A stretch of DNA of 12,143 bases from Planctomycetota bacterium (GTDB taxonomy: Bacteria > Planctomycetota > B129-G9): contig QNCA01000013.1 of NCBI GenBank assembly GCA_003644325.1, forward strand, positions 1 through 12,143, given 5' to 3'. Below, in pieces: positions 7,140 to 12,143 of this stretch (position 1 is the first letter of the stretch; every line of letters begins with the position of its first letter). Under the pieces are notes generated by a model. It was not told the origin of the DNA. It saw nothing but the letters and a program-made list of their open reading frames with translations, and did not search any database. The translations under genes and the position numbers were made by a program.

Positions 7140-7555
7140 ATCTTATGCACCCTCGAAACCATCCTGCATTTTATCGGCATCTTGTAGGCGCATCGCGCCA
7201 GCGCCTGCTGGGCGATTTCCTCCGGGATGCCGCCGATTTCGTACATCACCGTACCCGGCTTGACGCGGGCGCACCAGTAGTCGATGTCGCCCTTGCCCTT
7301 GCCCATGCGGGTTTCGGCCGGGATGGATGTCATCGCCTTGTGGGGGAAGATCCTGATATAGATCTTGCCCGTGTGCGCCAGGAAGTGGCTCATGGCCACG
7401 CGGCCGGCTTCTATCTGCCGGGCGGTTATCATGGCCGGCTCAAGCGCCTGCAAGCCGTACTCCCCAAAGGCCACGGTGTTACCTTGCGTGGCTTTGCCTC
7501 TTATTCTTCCGCGCTGGGACTTTCGGTACTTTACCCTTTTGGGCATCAAAGGCAT
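7136..7555 (-). CDS. rplP: 50S ribosomal protein L16
   Basis: A late-assembly 50S protein close to the A-site tRNA. The product is 139 aa (E. coli 136). Seen: MPKRVKYRKSQRGR near the N-terminus; FGEYGLQALEP; ARQIEAGRVAMSHFL; the loop TRMGKGKGDIDYW at 82-94; and ALARCAYKMPIKCRMV. The start chosen is the ATG at 7555, eight bases after GGGAGGG; a second in-frame ATG three codons on (MPKR) lacks a Shine-Dalgarno sequence. With this start the first 77 bases overlap the end of rpsC in another frame, so the conserved L16 N-terminus and the S3 tail are read from the same DNA. Confidence 0.97.
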   Translation of the reverse strand: MPLMPKRVKYRKSQRGRIRGKATQGNTVAFGEYGLQALEPAMITARQIEAGRVAMSHFLAHTGKIYIRIFPHKAMTSIPAETRMGKGKGDIDYWCARVKPGTVMYEIGGIPEEIAQQALARCAYKMPIKCRMVSRVHKI

Positions 7556-8195
7556 TCGGCATGCCCTCCCTGTCGTAGTTGCCTCTGTATATCCACACCT
7601 TCACGCCGATCACGCCGTAGGTGGTTTTTGCCTCGGCCAGTCCGTAACTGATGTCCGCGCGAAGCGTGTGCAGGGGGACCTTTCCCTCGCTTAGCGTTTC
7701 CGTGCGGCCCATCTCGGACCCGCCCAGGCGTCCCGCCAGCCTCATCTTAATCCCCTGTGCACCCGCCGCCATCGTGGCGGTGATGGCACGCCTCATCGTT
7801 CTGCGAAACGCAGCCCTCTTCTTCAACTGCTCCGCCATGCCTTCGGCGACCAGCTGCGCCTCCAGTTCGGAGCGCGGCACCTCGCTTATTCTCAGGTCAA
7901 CCGCGCGTCCGGTCAGTTTTTCAAGGTCGTCGCGGGCCTCGTCCACCTTGACGCCCTTGCGGCCGATTATCACTCCCGGCCTGGCACATTTCATCCCCAC
8001 CACCAGTCCTTCGCCCGGACGCTCAATCTCGATAGAGGCGATTCCGGCGAAGAAGAAGTTCTCCTTGACGTACTTACGAATCTTCTGATCCTCAATAAGC
8101 CACCCGCTGTATTCCTGCTTGCCGGCATACCAGCGTGAACGCCACGGTTCGGTAATCCCTATACGAAAACCCAGGGGATTGACTTTCTGGCCCAT
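7479..8195 (-). CDS. rpsC: 30S ribosomal protein S3
   Basis: A 30S head protein lining the mRNA entry channel. The product is 238 aa (E. coli 233). Seen: MGQKVNPLGFRIGI at the N-terminus; the KH domain with ARPGVIIGRKGVKVDEAR at 71-88 (GRKG loop); and the C-terminal domain with MRRAITATMAAGAQGIKM, LAGRLGGSEM and PLHTLRADISYG, ending its conserved part at GVIGVKVWIYRG (about 205). The last 33 residues are a basic tail; about 25 of their codons overlap rplP out of frame. The ATG shares a base with the rplV TAA stop (TAATG). Confidence 0.98.
   Translation of the reverse strand: MGQKVNPLGFRIGITEPWRSRWYAGKQEYSGWLIEDQKIRKYVKENFFFAGIASIEIERPGEGLVVGMKCARPGVIIGRKGVKVDEARDDLEKLTGRAVDLRISEVPRSELEAQLVAEGMAEQLKKRAAFRRTMRRAITATMAAGAQGIKMRLAGRLGGSEMGRTETLSEGKVPLHTLRADISYGLAEAKTTYGVIGVKVWIYRGNYDREGMPNAFDAQKGKVPKVPARKNKRQSHAR
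7564..7570 (-). promoter_or_regulatory. Ribosome binding site of rplP inside rpsC
   Basis: GGGAGGG on the minus strand, eight bases before the rplP ATG at 7555. It lies within rpsC coding sequence, 85 bases before the rpsC stop, and favours this ATG over the one three codons later. Confidence 0.75.
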
Positions 8196-8761
8196 TAGTC
8201 GTCCTCGCCTTTGGTTTCGCCGGGTTGCGCTTCTTCGTCGTCTTCACCGGACGGCGCTTCATGCGACCCGGTCTCTTCCTCGATATTGGTCTTTTCTTCC
8301 TCGCCCCTTTCGTCACCCTTTTCCTCAACGGTTCCCTTCCCGGCTTCCGCTTTTTCTTCAATCTCTTCTTCCATCTCCTCTTCTTCCGCCTCCTCGGGCG
8401 CAGAGAGTATCAACTTTATGTGGCAGGTCCTGAGATTCAGCGGAAAGGACATGCCCCTGGCCCGCGGCACCCACCGCCTGGCATAGCCTACCAGCGGCCC
8501 CTCGTCCGCGCGCGCCTCGGTTATCACCAGGGAATCCGCATCTATTTCTTCCATACCCTTGCGACTGTCCTGCTCGTTGAGGTAGTCCACGTTGGCCAGA
8601 CAGGAGCGGATGAGTTTCCGTATCGCGTGTGCCGGTCGCCTCCGGCAGAACTCCAGCGTCTCCAAGGCCCTGTTGACGTTCATGCCCCTGATGAGGTCAA
8701 GGACGTACTTGGCCTTTCGAGATGAAAACGGCGCCTTGCTGAGTTTAACGCGGAAATCCAT
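8195..8761 (-). CDS. rplV: 50S ribosomal protein L22 with long acidic C-terminal tail
   Basis: Lines the nascent-chain exit tunnel with its beta-hairpin and contacts all 23S rRNA domains. The product is 188 aa against 110 in E. coli. Residues 1-120 are a normal L22: SKAPFSSRKAKYVLDLIRG; CRRRPAHAIRKLIRSCLANVDYL; the tunnel hairpin with YARRWVPRARGMSFP at about 93-107; and CHIKLILS. Residues 121-188 are an added tail with 32 Asp/Glu against 6 Lys/Arg by my count, with no predicted fold. It is encoded by purine-rich GAA/GAG codons in frame with the core and ends in TAA that overlaps the rpsC ATG, so it is part of the gene. The ATG is two bases after the rpsS stop. Confidence 0.97.
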   Translation of the reverse strand: MDFRVKLSKAPFSSRKAKYVLDLIRGMNVNRALETLEFCRRRPAHAIRKLIRSCLANVDYLNEQDSRKGMEEIDADSLVITEARADEGPLVGYARRWVPRARGMSFPLNLRTCHIKLILSAPEEAEEEEMEEEIEEKAEAGKGTVEEKGDERGEEEKTNIEEETGSHEAPSGEDDEEAQPGETKGEDD

Positions 8762-8763
8762 GG

Positions 8764-9036
8764 CTACTTCTTCCCTTTTCTGCCTGAATGTCCTCTGAAA
8801 ATGCGGGTGGGGGCGAACTCGCCGAGTTTGTGTCCCACCATGTCTTCTGTTACGAATACCTTGATGAACTTGTGGCCGTCATGCACCATGAATGTGTGCG
8901 AGACGAACTCCGGCACTATCGTCGACCGCCGCGACCAGGTCTGGATAGGCTGACGGCTGCCGGCCGCATCGGCCTTTTCAACCTTGCGCAAGAGTTTGGC
9001 GTCGACAAAAGGACCCTTTTTCAGCGAACGGCCCAT
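8764..9036 (-). CDS. rpsS: 30S ribosomal protein S19
   Basis: A 30S head protein that pairs with S13 and contacts the A-site finger. The product is 90 aa (E. coli 92). Seen: [41 protein letters not shown]; and [21 protein letters not shown], the family signature. A TTG codon directly before the ATG would add one residue, but GGAGGA lies only one base before that TTG and four before the ATG, so the ATG at 9036 is chosen. The gene lies 12 bases after rplB. Confidence 0.98.
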   Translation of the reverse strand: MGRSLKKGPFVDAKLLRKVEKADAAGSRQPIQTWSRRSTIVPEFVSHTFMVHDGHKFIKVFVTEDMVGHKLGEFAPTRIFRGHSGRKGKK

Positions 9037-9040
9037 CAAT

Positions 9041-9046
9041 TCCTCC
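9041..9046 (-). promoter_or_regulatory. Ribosome binding site deciding the rpsS start
   Basis: GGAGGA on the minus strand, four bases before ATG at 9036 and only one before the alternative TTG at 9039. It favours the ATG. Confidence 0.7.
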
Positions 9047-9048
9047 GG

Positions 9049-9876
9049 TTACTTTTTCTTTCTGCGTCGGATAATATACTTGTCGGATGTCTTGCGCGGG
9101 TTTCGGGTTTTGCCTCCCTTGGAGAGTTTTCCCGTCGGCGAGCAAGGCGGCCGCCCCGCTCCGGTCCGGCCCTCGCCGCCGCCCAGCGGGTGGCAGTAGG
9201 GGCTCATTGCGCTGCCCCGCACGTGCGGTCGCCGGCCTTTCAACCGGTTGCGCCCGGCCTTGCCCAACGATATGTTCATGTGGTCCGTGTTTCCCACCTG
9301 GCCGATCGTTGCGCGGCATTTCACATTCACCTTTCTGATCTCCCCAGAGGGCACTATAAGGTGGGCATATTTGCCCTCGCGCGAACTCAATCGTATCGCT
9401 GCGCCGGCGCTGCGGCCCAACTGCGCCCCGCGGCCCGGCTGCAACTCCACGTTATGTATTATCAGACCCAGCGGTATCGACGCCAGCGGCATGGCGTTGC
9501 CGGGCTTCGGCTCCACCTTCTCGCCGCTTATCACCTCCATGCCCGGCCGCAGACCCACGGGGGCCAGTATGTAGCGTTTCTCTCCGTCGTGGTAGTGCAG
9601 CAACGCTATGCGCGCCGAGCGCCCGGGGTCGTACTCTATCGCGGCCACGCGCGCCGGTACGTCGTCCTTGTCCCTCTTGAAATCAACCATGCGGTACAGA
9701 CACCGGCTCCCGCCGCCCCTGTGGCGCGCGGTTATCCGCCCGCCGGAGTTGCGCCCGCCCGTCTTTTTCAGCCGCTTCACAAGACCCTTTACGGGCTTCC
9801 CGGCCTTCAGGTCGCTGAAGTCCGCCACTTGGCCGTGACGTCTCGCGGGGGATGTAGGTTTATATTGCTTTGCCAT
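9049..9876 (-). CDS. rplB: 50S ribosomal protein L2
   Basis: A core 50S protein needed for subunit association, tRNA binding and peptidyl transferase assembly. The product is 275 aa (E. coli 273). Seen: the N-terminal KTGGRNSGGRITARHRGGG at about 38-56; the RNA-binding domain with EYDPGRSARIALLHY and PLGLIIHNVELQPGRG; LPS-like HLIVPSGEIRKV; and the C-terminal RPHVRGSAMSP..HP.GGGEGR and KGGKTRNPRKTSDKYIIRRR. The usually conserved D-H-P-H at 228-231 reads C-H-P-L here; the key H229 is kept. The start ATG at 9876 is certain from conservation, but no real Shine-Dalgarno sequence is visible (only AAAGAT just before it). A 96-base repetitive spacer precedes it. Confidence 0.98.
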   Translation of the reverse strand: MAKQYKPTSPARRHGQVADFSDLKAGKPVKGLVKRLKKTGGRNSGGRITARHRGGGSRCLYRMVDFKRDKDDVPARVAAIEYDPGRSARIALLHYHDGEKRYILAPVGLRPGMEVISGEKVEPKPGNAMPLASIPLGLIIHNVELQPGRGAQLGRSAGAAIRLSSREGKYAHLIVPSGEIRKVNVKCRATIGQVGNTDHMNISLGKAGRNRLKGRRPHVRGSAMSPYCHPLGGGEGRTGAGRPPCSPTGKLSKGGKTRNPRKTSDKYIIRRRKKK

Positions 9877-9972
9877 ATCTTTGTTAAATCGGAGACTGAA
9901 GACCTGAAACCTGAACCGTCATCCCTTGCCCTTGCTTCTTGCCCTTTTCTCTTGATTACTGACTACCGACTT
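9877..9972. repeat. 96-base spacer of three short imperfect repeat tracts
   Basis: The gene-free stretch between rplW and rplB. On the plus strand it contains three low-complexity tracts in a row: around 9894-9917, imperfect copies of GACCTGAAA; around 9923-9944, CCCTTGC-type copies; and around 9954-9970, GATTACTGACTACCGAC with an ACT/GAC rhythm. Read in one plus frame the last tract gives LITDYRLLI, a word I associate with translated dispersed intergenic repeats in several bacteria (memory, not checked). There is no gene, no clear hairpin terminator and no good ribosome binding site for rplB. Confidence 0.65.
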
Positions 9973-10266
9973 TTAATAAATATCCAGTTTACACTCCCGG
10001 TCCAGGGTGACTATGGCTTTCTTCCAGCCGGCGGCCGTTCCACGCCGGCCCTTGACGCGCCCGCGTCTGCGACCCTTTACGTTAATGGTCGATATCTTCA
10101 GGACCTTGGCCCGCTTGCTCTTGAAGATCGCCTCTATCGCCTGTTTTATCTGCACCTTGTTGGCACGCGAGTGCACCCTGAACGTGTAAGAGTTGGACTT
10201 CTCGCTCAAGTCGTAACTCTTCTCCGTTATCACGGGTTTCACGATGACTTCGTAATTGCTCTTCAT
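9973..10266 (-). CDS. rplW: 50S ribosomal protein L23
   Basis: Sits at the tunnel exit and is the docking site for trigger factor and SRP, next to L29. The product is 97 aa (E. coli 100). Seen: VIVKPVITEKSYDLSEKSNSYTF near the N-terminus; RANKVQIKQAIEAIFKSKRAKVLKISTINVKG in the middle; the basic loop RRRGRVKGRRGT; and the family-type ending WKKAIVTLDRECKLDIY. The ATG at 10266 follows GAGAG and AAGG stretches, neither ideally spaced. It is separated from rplD by 62 bases and from rplB by the repetitive spacer, so it is the least tightly coupled gene in the cluster. Confidence 0.97.
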   Translation of the reverse strand: MKSNYEVIVKPVITEKSYDLSEKSNSYTFRVHSRANKVQIKQAIEAIFKSKRAKVLKISTINVKGRRRGRVKGRRGTAAGWKKAIVTLDRECKLDIY

Positions 10267-10328
10267 GCCTTGGATTCTCTCACAAAACAGGCCGCCGGGG
10301 CCCGAATCTACGCGCCATGCCCCGCGAT
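10267..10328 (-). other. 62-base spacer between rplD and rplW
   Basis: No coding signal. In the transcript direction it contains GGGGC and GCCCC arms separated by 17 bases, a possible weak stem. It lies just downstream of the rplD hairpin. The stretch CCAAGGC directly abuts the rplW ATG, too close for a good ribosome binding site. Confidence 0.5.
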
Positions 10329-10982
10329 TCAGGCTGGACCCGCCGCCTGCCCGCCTTTCCGGCGGGCTTGCTCGCTCAGCGCATCCAGCGCCTCGCGTGT
10401 CAGCAGGAGTGTTTTTCTTTTCAGGACCTCACAAGCATTGAAGTTCCGCACATCCTCCAGTCTCACACGCTGAATGTTTCGGAAGGACTTCACCAGGTTG
10501 ACGTCATAGCCCTTGACGCCGACCAGGCACGAGCCGCTGATTTCTATTTTTTCGAGAAGGCCCGCAACCTTCGAGGTCTTCGGCTCGTCCGCCGAGAGAC
10601 CCTCGATGACCACGGTCTGGCCGTCGAGCAATTTGGACAACAGGGCGGACTTGAGCGCTTCGTGCCTGGCGCGGGCCGGGATGGCATAGGAGAAATCGCG
10701 CCTTTTCGGGCCCCACGCGACACCGCCCCCGCGATGGTGCGGCGAACGCCTCGTGCCCTGCCGGGCGCGGCCCGTGCCCTTCTGCCGGAAAGGCTTTTTC
10801 CCCGTGCCGCTTATCTGCGCGCGCGTCTTGGTGTGGGCGTTGCCCTGGCGACGGTTGGCCTCGTACATCAGCACGGCATCGCGCAGCAGCCGCCTGCGCA
10901 CTTTCCGCCCGAACACCGTCTCGTCGAACTTCAACGGCTCTTCGGTCTCGCCCTCCTTGTTGTAATACGGCACTTCTATCAT
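10329..10982 (-). CDS. rplD: 50S ribosomal protein L4
   Basis: An assembly protein whose extended loop lines the exit tunnel; in E. coli it also represses the S10 operon by acting on its leader. The product is 217 aa (E. coli 201). Seen: an N-terminal GETEEPLKFDETVFG; YEANRRQGNAHTKTRAQISG at about 40-59; the tunnel loop GTGKKPFRQKGTGRARQGTRRSPHHRGGG at about 59-87; then GPKRRDFSYAIP; and LLLTREALDALSEQ near the end. The last 12 or so residues (ARRKGGQAAGPA) are an extension partly encoded by a perfect DNA hairpin. The ATG overlaps the rplC stop as ATGA. Confidence 0.97.
   Translation of the reverse strand: MIEVPYYNKEGETEEPLKFDETVFGRKVRRRLLRDAVLMYEANRRQGNAHTKTRAQISGTGKKPFRQKGTGRARQGTRRSPHHRGGGVAWGPKRRDFSYAIPARARHEALKSALLSKLLDGQTVVIEGLSADEPKTSKVAGLLEKIEISGSCLVGVKGYDVNLVKSFRNIQRVRLEDVRNFNACEVLKRKTLLLTREALDALSEQARRKGGQAAGPA
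10349..10367. repeat. Perfect 7-bp hairpin in the 3' end of rplD
   Basis: Plus strand GCCCGCC-TTTCC-GGCGGGC; in the mRNA, GCCCGCC-GGAAA-GGCGGGC. The arms are perfect complements, all G/C, with a five-base loop. It encodes ARRKGG in the L4 tail, about 10 codons before the stop. No T-run follows, so it is not an ordinary intrinsic terminator. It could slow ribosomes, protect a processed 3' end or be a copy of a dispersed palindrome. Confidence 0.75.
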
Positions 10983-11623
10983 TTTGCCTCGGCTTTCTTC
11001 CTGGTGGCCGCTTTTCTGATAATTAAATGTCCGCCGTCAGGGCCGGGGACGGAACCTTTCAGAAGAAGAAGGTTGCTCTCCTTGTCGACCTTTACAATCT
11101 CGATATTCCTGACGGTGCGGCGGGCATGGCCCATGTGTCCGGCCATGCGCATTCCCTTGAAAACCCGCGAGGGCCAGGCGCTCTGGCCGATGGAGCCGGG
11201 CGCGCGGACGTTTTTGGAGCCGTGGCCCGCCGGCCCGCGCGTGAATCCGTGGCGCTTGATCGTCCCCTGGAAACCCTTGCCTTTGGTAATGCCGGTCACG
11301 TGCACAAGTTTTGTGTCTTCAAAGATGTCCACGCCGACGACATCACCGGGCTTCAGGTCGGACTCGCCTCTCAGCCTGACCTCGCGCAGCACGCGGCAGG
11401 GCTTCACGCCATGTTTCTCAAAGTGCCCCTTCAGGGGTTTGCTCACGTTCTTGCCCTTTTCCTCAAAGCCCAGTTGCACCGCCCGGTACTTGTCCGACTG
11501 AACGGTCTTTACCTGAATGACGGAGCAGGGGCCCGTCTGCACCACCGTTACGGGCACCAGTTTGCCCTCTTCGGTGAAGACCTGTGTCATGCTGATTTTC
11601 TTGCCTATCAAGCTGTCTATCAT
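10979..11623 (-). CDS. rplC: 50S ribosomal protein L3
   Basis: One of the first proteins to bind 23S rRNA, with a loop reaching toward the peptidyl transferase centre. The product is 214 aa (E. coli 209). Seen: LIGKKISMTQVF at the N-terminus (most family members have G where S11 is); VTGITKGKGFQGTIKRHGF at 109-127; then GPAGHGSKNVRAPGSIGQSAWPSRVFKGMRMAGHMG, the central loop; and a basic C-terminus. The frame is open upstream through rpsJ, but the ATG at 11623 matches the family start, with AGGG close before it. The stop overlaps rplD as ATGA. The spacer from rpsJ is 65 bases. Confidence 0.97.
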   Translation of the reverse strand: MIDSLIGKKISMTQVFTEEGKLVPVTVVQTGPCSVIQVKTVQSDKYRAVQLGFEEKGKNVSKPLKGHFEKHGVKPCRVLREVRLRGESDLKPGDVVGVDIFEDTKLVHVTGITKGKGFQGTIKRHGFTRGPAGHGSKNVRAPGSIGQSAWPSRVFKGMRMAGHMGHARRTVRNIEIVKVDKESNLLLLKGSVPGPDGGHLIIRKAATRKKAEAK

Positions 11624-11688
11624 TTTCCCTACTCGCGGAGACCGGTCATCGTGAAACGCCGTCCTCACGTCCTTCGGAGCCGCAGGCT

Positions 11689-11997
11689 CTACGCCTTTAT
11701 CCGGATGTAGACGCCGGCGGGCATGTTCAGTTTGCCCAGTTCGTCGATGGTCTTCGGCGTGGGGTCGCTGATGTCGATGATGCGCTTGTGAGTGCGAATC
11801 TCGAACTGTTCGCGCGACTTTTTGTCCACGTGCGGCGAACGCAGCACGGTGTACCGCTCGATCCTCGTGGGCAACGGCACCGGCCCGTGAACGCGCGCGC
11901 CCGTGCGCTGGGCGGTATTCACGATCTCCGTGGCGGACTGGTCCAGCACGTCGTGATCGTAAGCCTCCATTCTGATGCGAATCTTCTTTTGCTCCAT
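11689..11997 (-). CDS. rpsJ: 30S ribosomal protein S10
   Basis: A 30S head protein that doubles in many bacteria as NusE, a partner of NusB and NusG in antitermination and transcription-translation coupling. The product is 102 aa (E. coli 103). Seen: [59 protein letters not shown] with the S10 signature; and the ending [12 protein letters not shown]. The frame extends upstream, but conservation and GGAGAG a few bases before set the start at the ATG at 11997. It is the first gene of the cluster in this window. A small hairpin (GAGCC-TGC-GGCTC) spans its stop and the bases just after. Confidence 0.98.
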   Translation of the reverse strand: MEQKKIRIRMEAYDHDVLDQSATEIVNTAQRTGARVHGPVPLPTRIERYTVLRSPHVDKKSREQFEIRTHKRIIDISDPTPKTIDELGKLNMPAGVYIRIKA

Positions 11998-12013
11998 GAC
12001 TCTCCAACACCTA

Positions 12014-12033
12014 CATTGCCGCCCCCGGCATTG
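12014..12033. repeat. Short GC-rich inverted repeat before the rpsJ ribosome binding site
   Basis: TGCCG-GGGG-CGGCA in the transcript direction, a perfect 5-bp stem with a G4 loop, extended by CA/TG after one A-A mismatch. It lies immediately upstream of the rpsJ Shine-Dalgarno sequence, where a structure could affect initiation. Confidence 0.5.
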
Positions 12034-12068
12034 TCTGACAGGGGCACACGACGGAGAACAAACGCGTG

Positions 12069-12100
12069 GCTGCGGTTCAGTTCCAAAAATATACCGCAAC
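12069..12100. repeat. Inverted repeat, 8-bp arms, in the rpsJ leader
   Basis: Arms GTTGCGGT and ACCGCAGC in the transcript direction, pairing over eight positions with one G-U, and a 16-base AU-rich loop. It could be a leader RNA stem, the terminator of an upstream gene without a clear T-run after it, or an operator. Confidence 0.5.
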
Positions 12101-12143
12101 TCAAAGGAGTGCGGATCCCCGGGCCTTCACCTTAACGTTATGA

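Larger units (their letters stand above)
11998..12143 (-). promoter_or_regulatory. Leader region upstream of rpsJ with two inverted repeats
   Basis: No gene is recognisable in these 146 bases up to the window edge. A distal inverted repeat has arms at 12069-12076 and 12093-12100 (GTTGCGGT / ACCGCAGC in transcript sense, one G-U pair) around a 16-base loop containing the AT-rich TATATTTTT. A proximal one at 12014-12033 has TGCCG-GGGG-CGGCA as a perfect core with flanking CA/TG pairs past one mismatch. It ends 16 bases upstream of the rpsJ ATG, just before the GGAGAG ribosome binding site. TATATT could be a -10 box, but I find no matching -35, so no promoter is called. The 3' end of an upstream gene was not identified. 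Confidence 0.45.

Noticed and set aside
8092..8361. A minus-strand frame of 89 codons rich in Lys/Arg, overlapping the L22 tail and the S3 start
   Set aside because: It is the shifted reading of the GAA/GAG-rich L22 tail, which turns Glu codons into Lys/Arg codons. No independent start signal or conservation is visible.
8788..10473. A very long plus-strand open frame (561 codons) opposite rplW, rplB and rpsS
   Set aside because: It lies antisense to three unmistakable ribosomal proteins, has no family resemblance, and long antisense frames are expected in GC-rich DNA with biased codon use. It even runs through the repetitive spacer.
10979..12010. A 343-codon frame ending as L3, suggesting an N-terminal extension
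   Set aside because: The extension is rpsJ read in another frame; conservation starts at the ATG at 11623.
12081..12100. TATATT as a -10 promoter box for the cluster
   Set aside because: No acceptable -35 hexamer lies 16-18 bases upstream, and the AT-rich bases fall in the loop of an inverted repeat. Kept only as part of the leader description.
12110..12124. GGATCCCCGGG, matching part of a common cloning polylinker, near the right edge
   Set aside because: The match is only 11 bases of GC-rich palindromic sequence and the flanks do not continue the polylinker. No reason to call vector contamination.

Overview
The window is a single long bacterial ribosomal-protein gene cluster read entirely from the minus strand. 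It covers the S10 and spc operons and the start of the adk-map segment. In transcription order (right to left) the genes are rpsJ, rplC, rplD, rplW, rplB, rpsS, rplV, rpsC, rplP, rpmC, rpsQ, rplN, rplX, rplE, rpsN, rpsH, rplF, rplR, rpsE, rplO, secY, adk and map. That is 20 ribosomal proteins, the SecY translocon core, adenylate kinase and a methionine aminopeptidase cut by the left edge. I see no tRNA, rRNA, CRISPR array, insertion sequence or transposase.

The DNA is GC-rich (about 60% by eye). The gene order is the usual bacterial one except that rpmD (L30) is absent: the rpsE stop and rplO start share ATGA. Also notable are a zinc-type (61 aa) S14, a zinc-ribbon L24, a zinc-LID adenylate kinase, L22 with a long acidic tail, and L2 with an altered motif (C228-H-P-L231 where E. 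coli has D-H-P-H). Together these suggest a bacterium of the PVC group, most likely Planctomycetota, but this is an inference from memory and has low confidence.

Layout: 11998-12143 is the leader upstream of rpsJ, with two inverted repeats and no promoter I can defend. 6641-11997 is the S10 segment (S10 to S17). 2619-6593 is the spc ribosomal segment (L14 to L15). 1-2619 holds secY, adk and map. Nearly all junctions are very tight (ATGA, TAATG, TGATG, TAGTG, or short spacers with a Shine-Dalgarno sequence), so the cluster is probably one or a few long polycistronic transcripts with much translational coupling. The exceptions stand out: a 126-base spacer before rpsE, a 96-base spacer before rplB made of three short repetitive tracts, a 62-base spacer before rplW, and a perfect hairpin inside the 3' end of rplD.

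The products act together. The r-proteins build both subunits, with L22, L23, L24 and L29 around the nascent-chain exit tunnel. SecY accepts exported chains at that exit, MetAP trims the initiator methionine, and Adk balances adenylate pools. I find no unknown multi-gene system here; the points of interest are unusual variants within a conserved cluster.
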